This document shows, piece after piece, positions 35,801 to 42,831 of a DNA stretch of 64,000 nucleotides. Numbering within the stretch: the first letter of the stretch is position 1; each line of letters starts with the position of its first letter. The stretch covers positions 1,426,001 to 1,490,000 of the forward strand of contig NZ_CP045292.1 of NCBI RefSeq assembly GCF_009363055.1, written 5' to 3'. This stretch comes from Flavobacterium haoranii. Lineage in GTDB: Bacteria; Bacteroidota; Bacteroidia; Flavobacteriales; Flavobacteriaceae. The notes below the pieces were generated by a model. It saw nothing but the letters and a program-made list of their open reading frames with translations. It was not told the origin of the DNA and searched no databases. The position numbers were made by a program, and so were the translations under genes.

Positions 35801-37719
35801 CCTTGAGAACAATTATCGCTCCAAGTTGTAGTTACTTCATTAGGCCATTCAGGATTACATCCTTGTAAATTAATATCTGGTCCATCTACAATAGTTGGTA
35901 CCACATCATCTGGAGTAACTGTAAATGTTTTTGAACAAGTCATCATTTGCTCACAATCATCTGTAGCGGTTAAAGTGACAGTATAAATCCCACCACAATG
36001 ATCTGGTCCAACAATAGGATTACCTATAACTACCAAATTATTATCTTGGTCTCTAACTTCTATAACTACATTTAGATTTGTTCCTCCAGAAGCTGAGAAA
36101 CTATTGTACCATGTTTCAAAAGCTGAATTAATGCTTGCTTGAGTTGTACAAATAGGAATAGTTTGATTATCAGGACAATTTATATTAATTGGTACTGGAG
36201 GTGTCACTGTAACATCTACATCGTCTGAAGCTGTACAACCTTGTATACTTCCTAAAACAATAGTTGCTTCAACTGAATAATTTCCTGATTCAGAAACTTC
36301 TAAAGTAGGATTTGTAGCTCCAAGTATTGGATTTCCATTAAAATACCATTGGAAATTAAAATTATTTGTCGCAGGACTTGCTGTTGCGGTTAAAATTGAA
36401 GATGTTTCTGTACAGCCAATATCAGTATTTCCTGTTATAGCAACTTCTACTTCTAAATCATCACCTAATTCTATTGGTCCAGCAACATCTTTTAGTTCAG
36501 CTGTAAATGAATCGGAAGATCTAGATTTTACAATTACACTTCCAAAAGGACTAATACATCCTACTTGTGTAGCAGAACTATCAAAACCAAGAGCAGTTAA
36601 GTTAAAAGCGAACTCATAAAACGTAATTGGACCATACTGATTGGTAATACTACCTCCGCTACTTATAGTTCCCCAACTAGGTGCATCAACAGCCCCTTCA
36701 ACATTAATAGAAGCAAAAATAGCTGTAGGATAACTTGGATCTCTAAGTTCAATTCTAGCATATCCAAATCCGCCTGCACCATCTCCGCCTGAATGAGTTT
36801 CATAATTATTACCAACTTTAACAAAACGGAATGGTCTAAATGGTAAATTATTAAATGCATCAAAATAAGCAGTGTTTTTATCATCTAAACGCATCCAAAC
36901 GTAGATTTTACCATCGACAGCTACACCACCATTTGAGAAGTTTAATGAAATAATTAAATCCCCGAGTTGTGTTGGCATACCACTCGGAGCAAAAGTCCAT
37001 GCGGTTCGACCACCATCTAGACCAGGAGAAATTAAACCATTACCACCTACGGTAATCTTTTTTCTAAAGTATTCGATATCCACATAACTATCCCCATTAT
37101 CATTTCTGGTAGATAGCCCAAAGAAACCCCACTCCGGATCTGTTAAAATGTTAGTTCCTTCACGTCTTAAATGTCCGTAAACATCAATGATATCGTTTTT
37201 TTGAGGAACATCTCCTAAACCAATATTCCAAGTATTTGGGTTGTCAAAGTTTTTGTTACTTTGACCTGAAAAAACATTACTGTCTTTAAAATTTCCTGAA
37301 GTTTGTTGGTCACGAAGATAAACTGCATCAATCCAATATCTTCCATCAACGACTGAAAAATATGGATAAGCCATTCTTAATTCGGCTGAAGCATTTGGAT
37401 TTACTTGTAGATTTGCTATTTGAGATAGCGCTCCAGCAGAAGTTACATCAATAACACCTTTACCCAAGCCTCCATTTGATTTCAACCAATCATCTGTTCC
37501 TGATGGTGTTGGCCAAACTGGAGTAGTAAATGTTGTTACATCGGATTTGACATCAGCGTCAACTCCAAAATTTGCTTTCACTGTTCCTTGCTCAATGATA
37601 ATTTGAGCAGAAACATTTTGAATGCTGAAAATTAAAAAAAGTAAAGGAATAATAATTTTTGAAGCCAATTGCCATCGACAACAATCTCCTTTTACTTCTT
37701 CGAGAGTCCTTTTTTCCAT
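29842..37719 (-). CDS. Giant repeat-containing surface protein with T9SS sorting domain
   Basis: 2625 residues. A signal peptide with an unusually long n-region (MEKRTLEEVKGDCCRWQLAS then KIIIPLLFLIFSIQNVSAQ) is followed by a beta-rich N-terminal region (about 40-430), an Ig/PKD-like stretch (about 430-510), HYR-like modules, one diverged repeat (about 600-683), then 18 tandem 85-residue repeats (684-2213) starting HYDETAPVVDDIADYDLGGC, each with four Cys. After these come an HYR-type module (APTFDCPSNIVTRECEEMP), a linker domain and a C-terminal type A T9SS sorting domain (about 2545-2625: FIAYPVPFIDNVTIKYLY...KGEVYILKVITDTG). It should be exported by T9SS and attached to or released from the cell surface, probably as an adhesin; SprB-like gliding adhesins have comparable repeats, but equivalence is not shown. 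Confidence 0.92.
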   Translation of the reverse strand: MEKRTLEEVKGDCCRWQLASKIIIPLLFLIFSIQNVSAQIIIEQGTVKANFGVDADVKSDVTTFTTPVWPTPSGTDDWLKSNGGLGKGVIDVTSAGALSQIANLQVNPNASAELRMAYPYFSVVDGRYWIDAVYLRDQQTSGNFKDSNVFSGQSNKNFDNPNTWNIGLGDVPQKNDIIDVYGHLRREGTNILTDPEWGFFGLSTRNDNGDSYVDIEYFRKKITVGGNGLISPGLDGGRTAWTFAPSGMPTQLGDLIISLNFSNGGVAVDGKIYVWMRLDDKNTAYFDAFNNLPFRPFRFVKVGNNYETHSGGDGAGGFGYARIELRDPSYPTAIFASINVEGAVDAPSWGTISSGGSITNQYGPITFYEFAFNLTALGFDSSATQVGCISPFGSVIVKSRSSDSFTAELKDVAGPIELGDDLEVEVAITGNTDIGCTETSSILTATASPATNNFNFQWYFNGNPILGATNPTLEVSESGNYSVEATIVLGSIQGCTASDDVDVTVTPPVPININCPDNQTIPICTTQASINSAFETWYNSFSASGGTNLNVVIEVRDQDNNLVVIGNPIVGPDHCGGIYTVTLTATDDCEQMMTCSKTFTVTPDDVVPTIVDGPDINLQGCNPEWPNEVTTTWSDNCSQGGTLVGILSDEGNIDECTQYRDYVFNVSDDCGNPAQAVTIRVTRHYDETAPVVDDIADYDLGGCNTPWPTAVSTTWSDNCGVNGQTSGSIAGVMTAEGSLDACTQYRDYSFTVIDDCNNSSSQTLRITKHYDETAPVVDDIADYDLGGCNTPWPTAVSTTWSDNCGVNGQTSGSIAGVMTAEGSLDACTQYRDYSFTVIDDCNNSSSQTLRITRHYDETAPVVDDIADYDLGGCNTPWPTAVSTTWNDNCGVGGQLSGNVDGVMTGEGSLDACTQYRDYSFTVIDDCNNSSSQTLRITRHYDETAPVVDDIADYDLGGCNTPWPTEVSTTWNDNCGVGGQLSGNVDGVMTGEGSLDACTQYRDYSFTVIDDCNNSSSQTLRITRHYDETAPVVDDIADYDLGGCNTPWPTAVSTTWNDNCGVGGLTSGNVDGVMTGEGSLDACTQYRDYSFTVIDDCNNSSSQTLRITRHYDETAPVVDDIADYDLGGCNTPWPTEVSTTWSDNCGVNGQTSGSIAGVMTAEGSLDACTQYRDYSFTVIDDCNNSSSQTLRITRHYDETAPVVDDIADYDLGGCNTPWPTAVSTTWNDNCGVGGQLSGNVDGVMTGEGSLDACTQYRDYSFTVIDDCNNSSSQTLRITRHYDETAPVVDDIADYDLGGCNTPWPTAVSTTWNDNCGVGGQLSGNVDGVMTGEGSLDACTQYRDYSFTVIDDCNNSSSQTLRITRHYDETAPVVDDIADYDLGGCNTPWPTEVSTTWNDNCGVGGQLSGNVDGVMTGEGSLDACTQYRDYSFTVIDDCNNSSSQTLRITRHYDETAPVVDDIADYDLGGCNTPWPTAVSTTWNDNCGVGGQLSGNVDGVMTGEGSLDACTQYRDYSFTVIDDCNNSSSQTLRITRHYDETAPVVDDIADYDLGGCNTPWPTEVSTTWSDNCGVGGLTSGNVDGVMTGEGSLDGCTQYRDYSFTVVDDCNNSSSQTLRITRHYDETAPVVDDIADYDLGGCNTPWPTEVSTTWSDNCGVDGQLSGNVDGVMTGEGSLDACTQYRDYSFTVIDDCNNSSSQTLRITRHYDETAPVVDDIADYDLGGCNTPWPTEVSTTWNDNCGVGGQLSGNVDGVMTGEGSLDACTQYRDYSFTVIDDCNNSSSQTLRITRHYDETAPVVDDIADYDLGGCNTPWPTEVSTTWNDNCGVGGQLSGNVDGVMTGEGSLDACTQYRDYSFTVIDDCNNSSSQTLRITRHYDETAPVVDDIADYDLGGCNTPWPTAVSTTWNDNCGVGGQLSGNVDGVMTGEGSLDACTQYRDYSFTVIDDCNNSSSQTLRITRHYDETAPVVDDIADYDLGGCNTPWPTAVSTTWNDNCGVGGLTSGNVDGVMTGEGSLDACTQYRDYSFTVIDDCNNSSSQTLRITRHYDETAPVVDDIADYDLGGCNTPWPTAVSTTWNDNCGVGGLTSGNVDGVMTGEGSLDACTQYRDYSFTVIDDCNNSSSQTLRITRHYDETAPVVDDIADYDLGGCNTPWPTEVSTTWNDNCGVGGLTSGNVDGVMTGEGSLDACTQYRDYSFTVIDDCNNSSSQTLRITRHYDETAPTFDCPSNIVTRECEEMPVIQLPIAEDNCDGTVEVMAVRSDGQALNAPFPVGVVVTITLTAEDSCGNEANECEFTVLVNTCDEPHCTYTQGYYGNVNGKACLDNGETSNAQSIMINAMTNVGGIYNFGSTATNNYFTLKLSDINGNPSPGSNNIFKMLPGGGTPTSLSGFATYDQYSTWSDNNPLKATNPNRGKIINNLLSQTMTLFFNMQSSSSDLGSYELQATFATSDVDCGSDIPIPDTTQVFNIPQSVIDYLNNNGGANVDNLFILANKALGGEYIGNLSHSNINAAVDAINRGFDQCRIEVSVPEDYGKDTLLSANFIAYPVPFIDNVTIKYLYEYNSSAEIQLFDTKGTLLVNEKDYNAGYNREYTLRIPNYIQGKGEVYILKVITDTGVTVKKIISTNF
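31081..35670 (-). repeat. Tandem array of 18 x 255 bp coding repeats
   Basis: Exactly 4590 bp, in frame and without spacers. Units differ at few sites: TAV/TEV, WSD/WND, GVNGQTSGSIAG, GVGGQLSGNVDG or GVGGLTSGNVDG. Silent sites are also nearly identical (for example the GATACGTAGGG/GATACGTAAGG alternatives recur), which shows recent duplication or gene conversion. The unit at about 32866-33120 has many private silent changes and the residues DGC/VVDDC, so it has escaped homogenisation. A further diverged copy precedes the array (from 35671 towards about 35925). Confidence 0.95.
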
Positions 37720-37850
37720 AATAATAAGGTTTTTATGAGTTAACCAAATTATATTAGGATAAGTTTTAGTAATTACTTAAAAGAGGGGAAAGACAATTAA
37801 AAAACATTTTTTTAAGGTTAGCAGTTAAACAATAGTGTAATAAAATCCAT

Positions 37851-37870
37851 TGATATTAAAATTAATATCA
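37851..37870. promoter_or_regulatory. Perfect palindrome upstream of the giant surface protein gene
   Basis: TGATATTAA-AA-TTAATATCA, a 9-bp perfect inverted repeat about 130 bp upstream of the start at 37719. Could be an operator; no regulator gene is adjacent. The rest of 37720-38002 is AT-rich, contains no convincing gene and no exact TAnnTTTG box. Confidence 0.35.
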
Positions 37871-38002
37871 TATAGCTCAAAAAGGCATGAGTTTTTTTAA
37901 GTAGCTACTAAATTAAATAGAATGATTAAGAAAAGAACTAGAGTAGTTTTTTTGGATACTAAAAATTAACATAATTAACAATCCATTAATAATTACGTGT
38001 AT

Positions 38003-38027
38003 AAAAAAAGGCATTTTAAAAAATGCC
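38003..38027 (-). terminator. Intrinsic terminator of the ABC-F gene at 38-39.7 kb
   Basis: On the minus strand GGCATTTT / AAAATGCC stem followed by T7, overlapping the stop codon. Confidence 0.75.
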
Positions 38028-39661
38028 TACTTCTCAATCTCTTTTAAATTTTCCATTTTCTTGTGTTCCAAGAAACCTTTAATATCTTCAAAATGTTCTC
38101 TTACTCTTTTATTTCCAAATTCAAAAACTTTAGTAACCAAACCATCTAAGAAATCACGATCGTGAGAAACTAAAATCAATGTCCCGTCAAAATCCTTTAA
38201 AGCATCTTTTATAATATCTTTAGTTTTCATATCTAAATGGTTAGTGGGCTCATCGAGAATTAAAACGTTTACTGGTTCTAATAACAATTTAATCATTGCC
38301 AAACGTGTTCTTTCTCCTCCAGAAAGTACTTTTACTTTCTTTTGAATATCATCGCCACTAAACATAAATGCTCCTAACATGTCTTTAATTTTAGTACGAA
38401 TATCACCAACCGCAATTCTATCGATAGTATCAAAAACAGTTGACTCTCCATCTAACAACGCAGCTTGATTTTGAGCAAAATATCCAATTTTGGCATTATG
38501 GCCAATTTCCATTTTTCCACTGTCATGCTCAATTTCACCCATAATAGCTTTAATCATAGTCGATTTACCTTCACCGTTTTTACCTACAAAAGCTACTTTT
38601 TGCCCACGTTCAATTACCATATTGGCATTATTGAAAACGACATGATCTCCATAAGTTTTCGATAAATCTTCAACTACAACAGGATATTGTCCACTTCTTG
38701 GTGATGGTGGAAACTTTAATTTTAATGCCGAAGTATCTACTTCGTCTACCTCTACTAAAACTAATTTTTCCAACATACGAACACGAGATTGTACTTGTTC
38801 AGTTTTTGAAAATGTTCCTCTAAAACGTTCTATAAATGCCTGATTTTCCGCTATGAACTTTTGTTGTTCATCGTAAGCTTTTTGTTGATGAATTCTCCTA
38901 TCTTGACGTAAAACTAAATAATCAGAATATTTTGCTTTGTAATCATAAATTCTACCCATTGTAACTTCGATAGTACGGTTTGTAATATTATCAACAAATG
39001 CTCTATCGTGAGAAATTACCATTACAGCTTTAGCTTGGTTTACTAAGAAATCTTCTAACCATTGAATACTATCCATATCTAAGTGATTAGTAGGCTCATC
39101 CAATAGAATTAAATCGGGTTTCTTTAATAAGATTTTTGCTAACTCTATTCTCATTCTCCATCCACCTGAAAACTCAGAAGTTTTTCGTATAAAATCTTCA
39201 CGTTCAAAACCTAAACCTTTTAAAACTTTTTCTACCTCAGCTTCATAATTAACTTCTTCAATAGCATAAAATTTTTCTGAAAGTTCTGATACACGTTCAA
39301 TTAACTTCATATATTCATCACTTTCATAATCGGTACGAATAGTTAATTGGTCGTTTATTTCATCAATTTCTTTCTTCATATTTAAAACATCAGCAAATGC
39401 TTTTGATGTTTCTTCCATAACAGTACAATCATCAGAAGTTAATAAATGCTGTGGCAAATAAGCAATAACAGCATCACTAGGAGCTGAAATTCCTCCTCTT
39501 GTTGGTTTATTTACACCTGCAACAATTTTTAAAAGAGTCGATTTTCCTGCTCCATTTTTACCCATTAGGGCAATTTTATCATTTTCATTAATTGCGAAAG
39601 TTACTTCACTAAATAGAGTAGTTCCACCAAATTCAACTGCAATGTCGTTAACTGTAATCAT
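38027..39661 (-). CDS. ABC-F family ATP-binding protein (YbiT/YdiF-like)
   Basis: 544 residues, two ABC domains, no membrane segments. First domain: Walker A GKNGAGKST (about 36-44), signature FSGGWRMRIELAKILL, Walker B LILLDEPTNHLD. Second: GKNGEGKST, LSGGERTRLAMIKLLL and LILDEPTNHLDMKTKD. The linker contains the helical arm (VLRQDRRIHQQKAYDEQQKF IAENQAFIERFRGTFSKTEQ) that contacts the ribosomal E site in ABC-F proteins. It lacks the long C-terminal coil of the Uup-like protein at 386-2251, placing it nearer the YbiT group. Likely role: rescuing or tuning translating ribosomes. Confidence 0.92.
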   Translation of the reverse strand: MITVNDIAVEFGGTTLFSEVTFAINENDKIALMGKNGAGKSTLLKIVAGVNKPTRGGISAPSDAVIAYLPQHLLTSDDCTVMEETSKAFADVLNMKKEIDEINDQLTIRTDYESDEYMKLIERVSELSEKFYAIEEVNYEAEVEKVLKGLGFEREDFIRKTSEFSGGWRMRIELAKILLKKPDLILLDEPTNHLDMDSIQWLEDFLVNQAKAVMVISHDRAFVDNITNRTIEVTMGRIYDYKAKYSDYLVLRQDRRIHQQKAYDEQQKFIAENQAFIERFRGTFSKTEQVQSRVRMLEKLVLVEVDEVDTSALKLKFPPSPRSGQYPVVVEDLSKTYGDHVVFNNANMVIERGQKVAFVGKNGEGKSTMIKAIMGEIEHDSGKMEIGHNAKIGYFAQNQAALLDGESTVFDTIDRIAVGDIRTKIKDMLGAFMFSGDDIQKKVKVLSGGERTRLAMIKLLLEPVNVLILDEPTNHLDMKTKDIIKDALKDFDGTLILVSHDRDFLDGLVTKVFEFGNKRVREHFEDIKGFLEHKKMENLKEIEK

Positions 39662-39722
39662 TCTTTAAGTCTAAAGTTAAAAGTTAGAAAGTAAAAAGTC
39701 TTTCTCCTATAAATTGAAGGTG

Positions 39723-39730
39723 CAAATATA
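39723..39730 (-). promoter_or_regulatory. -7 promoter box of the second ABC-F gene
   Basis: Minus strand TATATTTG followed by CACC, 61 nt upstream of the start at 39661. The leader between is a degenerate AAAGTTAAAAGTTAGAAAGT repeat. Confidence 0.55.
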
Positions 39731-39805
39731 GTTAATTTGTTAATTCATAATTGATGATTGATAATTGGCATTTCGTAATTCTTAATTAATCTTTAACTAT
39801 TGATT

Positions 39806-39837
39806 TTTGTTATAAGTAAATTTACTTCTTACCTTTG
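39806..39837 (+). promoter_or_regulatory. Promoter of the YceI-like gene
   Basis: TTTG (39806-39809), 20-nt spacer, TACCTTTG (39830-39837), 23 nt before the ATG at 39861. Confidence 0.6.
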
Positions 39838-39860
39838 ATAGGAATTTTAATATTAAAAAC

Positions 39861-40472
39861 ATGAAAAAGATAGCTTTAATTGCTTTAGCATTTTCAATAT
39901 TTGCTGTTAGCTGTAAAAAAGAAGAAAAAGTTGAAACTCCAGTTGAAGAAACTCCAGTTGAAACAGGATTGAAAATTGTAAACGATTCGACAAAAGTGAG
40001 TTGGACTGCATACAAGACTACAGAAAAAGTTGCTGTAGGTGGAAGTTTTACTGAAATTACTTTAAAAGATACACAAAACGGAAAAACTCCAGAAGAAGTT
40101 TTAGAAGGTGCAAGATTTTCAATTCCTGTAAGTAGCGTTTTTACAAACAATCCAGAACGTGATGGAAAACTAAAAGAATTTTTCTTTATGGTTATGAAAG
40201 ATCCTGAATTTTTAGGAGGTGAAATTCACTTTAAAGAAGGCAATACCGTTTTAGCTTTAACTATAAATGGAATTACTAAAGATGTTCCTGTAACAACAGC
40301 TTTTGAAAATAATAAATTTACAGTAAACGGAACTCTTAATTTAGAAGATTTTGGTGCTCAAGATGCTGTGGCTTCTTTAAATAAAGCTTGTTTTGATTTA
40401 CATAAAGGTGCTGATGGAGTTAGTAAAACTTGGAGTGAAGTTGCTATTTCAGGTTCAGTTTTATTTGAATAA
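39861..40472 (+). CDS. YceI family lipoprotein
   Basis: 203 residues. Lipoprotein signal peptide with lipobox AVSC (Cys 19) followed by a KKEEKVETPVEETPVE linker, so it is anchored in the envelope. The rest is a YceI lipocalin-like beta barrel, the family that binds long isoprenoid or amphiphilic ligands: DSTKVSWTAYKTTEKVAVGG, then SFTEITLKD, the characteristic GARFSIPVSSVFTNNPERDG KLKEFFF and the final strand WSEVAISGSVLFE. Monocistronic with clear promoter and terminator. Confidence 0.9.
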   Translation: MKKIALIALAFSIFAVSCKKEEKVETPVEETPVETGLKIVNDSTKVSWTAYKTTEKVAVGGSFTEITLKDTQNGKTPEEVLEGARFSIPVSSVFTNNPERDGKLKEFFFMVMKDPEFLGGEIHFKEGNTVLALTINGITKDVPVTTAFENNKFTVNGTLNLEDFGAQDAVASLNKACFDLHKGADGVSKTWSEVAISGSVLFE

Positions 40473-40490
40473 AGAAATTCATTTTATATA

Positions 40491-40522
40491 AAAAAAGCCA
40501 AGTTTTAAACTTGGCTTTTTTT
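40491..40522 (+). terminator. Intrinsic terminator of the YceI-like gene
   Basis: AAGCCAAGTTT / AAACTTGGCTT hairpin with A6 and T7 flanks; it is also usable by the minus-strand small ORF that ends at 40521. Confidence 0.8.
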
Positions 40523-40643
40523 AATCTGTTATTGTAAGTCTAGTCTTAAATAAAGACCATATCATATATACAATAAAGCTAGTAAATAATAAAGCAATTA
40601 TTGTTAAAATAAGACATGAGAAATTTGAACTCTTTTTTTTCAC
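40521..40643 (-). CDS. Putative 40-residue single-span membrane protein
   Basis: A GTG start (complement of 40641-40643) overlaps the TGA stop of the preceding DUF2007 gene as GTGA, the usual sign of translational coupling. The product begins (M)KKKSSNFSC, followed by LILTIIALLFTSFIVYMIW, a single hydrophobic helix, and a basic tail SLFKTRLTITD. The stop lies exactly at the terminator. Positive-inside orientation predicts the N-terminus in the cytoplasm. Too short for firm assignment; coupling, composition and fit between stop and terminator support it. Confidence 0.5.
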   Translation of the reverse strand: MKKKSSNFSCLILTIIALLFTSFIVYMIWSLFKTRLTITD

Positions 40644-40840
40644 TCTACTAAATCTTTAATTTTTTCGTAATCTTCATTCGTTACATATAACTCGACTGAA
40701 GCATCAGAATTTCCAAAACCCGCTAATCGAGCCGATTCAAAACCATTTCTAATAATTGGTTCAACACCTCTTTCTTCTAATTTTTGTCTTACTGCTAAAG
40801 CTTCAATTTCGCTTCCTGAAAATACTTTAATTTCTTCCAT
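40640..40840 (-). CDS. DUF2007 family small protein
   Basis: 66 residues: MEEIKVFSGSEIEALAVRQK, LEERGVEPIIRNGFESARLA, then VELYVTNEDYEKIKDLVE. The pattern (short strand, helix that reads a changed binding partner, strand, LYV..ED...A..L) is the DUF2007 ferredoxin-like fold, sometimes annotated as a putative signal transducing protein, related to the PII-like fold. It is encoded 11 nt after the degenerate DEAD-box protein and overlaps the start of a small membrane ORF, so the three form a compact operon. Confidence 0.8.
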   Translation of the reverse strand: MEEIKVFSGSEIEALAVRQKLEERGVEPIIRNGFESARLAGFGNSDASVELYVTNEDYEKIKDLVE

Positions 40841-40851
40841 AATATTTTGAT

Positions 40852-41466
40852 TTATTCCATTTCTAAAAACATTGGTTCGCGTTCTTCATCAGATAATGCG
40901 ACAGCTTCAACACGTTCTGTTATTTGTGAGCAGAAAAATATACGTTGCCCTTTTTCTATACTCATTAATAATCTTAAAATAGTTGACTCATATCTATTTT
41001 TCAAGAGAATATCAAAATCGTCAAAAGCGACCACCTGTAATCTATTTACATTAAAACCTGCTCCTGAAAACATTTCATTAAGCCTATTTGGAGTTCCAAT
41101 TAGAACATCAATACCAATAGATATTTGATTTTTATCTTCGTCTAAATCTGTTTTATCATGAGTTGCGTAAACTCTTAGCTTATTATATTTATTTAAACGT
41201 TCAAAAAGTTCGACTAAAGCCAAAACTTGCTCTTTATTTTCTACCATTATTAAAGCCCTGGGAGATTCTTCTAATGGTTCTTTAAGTTTATGAATAATAT
41301 TAAGAACGAGTGCAGTTGTTTTTCCTGAATCTTTATCGCCTTGAATTACCAAATCGACACCACTTTTAATGGGTGAAAATGTTTCTTCTTGTAATTCATT
41401 TGCTTCGGTTAAACCATTTTCGATTAAAGCTTTTTGAAGATTTGTATTTATTTTTTTTAATTGCAT
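40852..41466 (-). CDS. Degenerate DEAD-box helicase N-terminal domain protein
   Basis: 204 residues, only the first RecA-like domain. The Q-motif region (LIENGLTEANELQEETFSPI), a motif I variant GDKDSGKT (43-50) and motif Ib TPNRL (125-129) are present. The Walker B motif, DEAD in active enzymes, is FDDFD (148-152), and motif III SAT is FCSQ (178-181). The second RecA domain with motifs IV-VI is absent and the frame stops at a normal end, so it is not an obvious truncation by frameshift. It cannot be a working helicase by itself; ATP binding may survive. First gene of the operon with the DUF2007 protein and the small membrane ORF. Confidence 0.75.
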   Translation of the reverse strand: MQLKKINTNLQKALIENGLTEANELQEETFSPIKSGVDLVIQGDKDSGKTTALVLNIIHKLKEPLEESPRALIMVENKEQVLALVELFERLNKYNKLRVYATHDKTDLDEDKNQISIGIDVLIGTPNRLNEMFSGAGFNVNRLQVVAFDDFDILLKNRYESTILRLLMSIEKGQRIFFCSQITERVEAVALSDEEREPMFLEME

Positions 41467-41540
41467 TTTTTTGTATGGTAATCGGTAATGGGTAAATGGT
41501 AATAGGTAACCTTGTACCCATAACCTTTCATCTTTTACCT
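41466..41540. repeat. Short-period degenerate inverted repeat
   Basis: GGTAATCGGTAATGGGTAAATGGTAATAGGTAACC on the left (about 41477-41511) faces TACCCATAACC...TTTTACC on the right; built from 7-8 nt words around GGTAA. It separates the DEAD-like gene from the sigma-54 activator gene, both on the minus strand. Confidence 0.45.
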
Positions 41541-41543
41541 AAT

Positions 41544-42707
41544 TTATTTACTTGCGAACATTTTTACATCTGACTCAGAAATTTCTGTTCCACCTAGGAT
41601 TATTAAACGCTCTACTACATTTCTTAATTCTCTAATATTTCCTGTCCAATCGTATTCTTGTAATAATTTTACAGCTTTATCTGAAAATGTTTTTACTGCA
41701 CTACCTTGTTCTTCAGCAATTTTATTTGCAAAATGATTCAACAATTGTGGAATATCACTTCTTCTATCATTTAATGCAGGAACTTTAATAAGAATTACTG
41801 CTAATCTGTGGTATAAATCCTCTCTAAAACGACCTTCCTCAATCTCCTTCTTTAAATCTTTATTTGTAGCTGCAATAACACGGACATCAACTTTAATATC
41901 TTTATCGGCTCCTACACGTTGAATTAAATTTTCTTGTAATGCTCTTAAAACTTTTGCTTGTGCAGGCAAACTCATATCGCCAATTTCATCCAAGAAAATA
42001 GTTCCGCCATTTGCTGCTTCAAACTTTCCAGCTCTATCTTTAACTGCCGAGGTGAAAGCGCCTTTAACATGACCAAATAATTCACTTTCAATTAATTCAG
42101 ATGGAATTGCAGCACAATTTACTTCAACAATAGCATTACTAGAACGATTACTTTTTTCGTGTAATTGATGGGCAACTAATTCTTTTCCTGTTCCATTTGG
42201 ACCCGTAATTAAAACACGAGCATCAGTAGGCGCAACCTTATCAATCATTTCTTTTATATGATTAATCGCATCACTGTCGCCAATCATTTCGTAATTTTTA
42301 GAAACCTTTTTCTTAAGAATTTTATTCTCAACTACTAATTGTTTTCTGTCTAAAGCATTACGAACCGTATTTAATAATCTATTTAAATCGGGTGGTTTAG
42401 AGATATAATCAAAAGCTCCTAAGCGCATCGTATTAACAGCCGTTTCCAAATCTCCATGACCAGAAATCATCACCATTGGTACTTCGGGCTTAATTTTTTT
42501 TACGGCTTCCAATACCTCAATACCATCCATTTTAGGCATTTTAATATCGCAAAGTACTAAATCATAATCTTCAGCTTTTATTTTTTCAACACCTTGAAAT
42601 CCGTCTTCGGCTTCATCAACTTCGTAGGTATCATTTTCTTCCGATAAAATTTTGCTTAGAACCCGACGAATTGCAGCTTCGTCTTCAATAACAAGTATTT
42701 TAGGCAT
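41544..42707 (-). CDS. NtrC-like sigma-54 activator without DNA-binding domain
   Basis: 387 residues. Receiver domain 1-120 with phospho-acceptor Asp 54 (LVLCDIKMPKMDG) and acidic pocket EDE at 8-10; AAA+ domain about 140-370 with Walker A GPNGTGKE (169-176), Walker B GGTIFLDE (234-241) and RFREDLYHRL. The sigma-54 contact loop, GAFTGA in the classic family, reads GAFTSA (216-221). The protein ends RLIILGGTEISESDVKMFASK; there is no Fis-type helix-turn-helix, so it is likely to act on sigma-54 holoenzyme from solution or through a partner. No histidine kinase gene is adjacent. The gene is monocistronic here. Confidence 0.9.
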   Translation of the reverse strand: MPKILVIEDEAAIRRVLSKILSEENDTYEVDEAEDGFQGVEKIKAEDYDLVLCDIKMPKMDGIEVLEAVKKIKPEVPMVMISGHGDLETAVNTMRLGAFDYISKPPDLNRLLNTVRNALDRKQLVVENKILKKKVSKNYEMIGDSDAINHIKEMIDKVAPTDARVLITGPNGTGKELVAHQLHEKSNRSSNAIVEVNCAAIPSELIESELFGHVKGAFTSAVKDRAGKFEAANGGTIFLDEIGDMSLPAQAKVLRALQENLIQRVGADKDIKVDVRVIAATNKDLKKEIEEGRFREDLYHRLAVILIKVPALNDRRSDIPQLLNHFANKIAEEQGSAVKTFSDKAVKLLQEYDWTGNIRELRNVVERLIILGGTEISESDVKMFASK

Positions 42708-42831
42708 TTAATTTTTTATTTTTAAAGTGTAAAGTTAGCAAAAAAATACACATTTTGTTTTGAAAAAATTCAGACTTACTTTGTAATGAAATGTTCATTT
42801 TATTGAATTGAAGAGAATAAACTCTTTTTTT

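Noticed and set aside
29842-37719. Assignment of the giant surface protein as SprB
   Set aside because: It is less than half the length of SprB as I know it and the gliding gene neighbours are absent; only the general adhesin-like class is supported.
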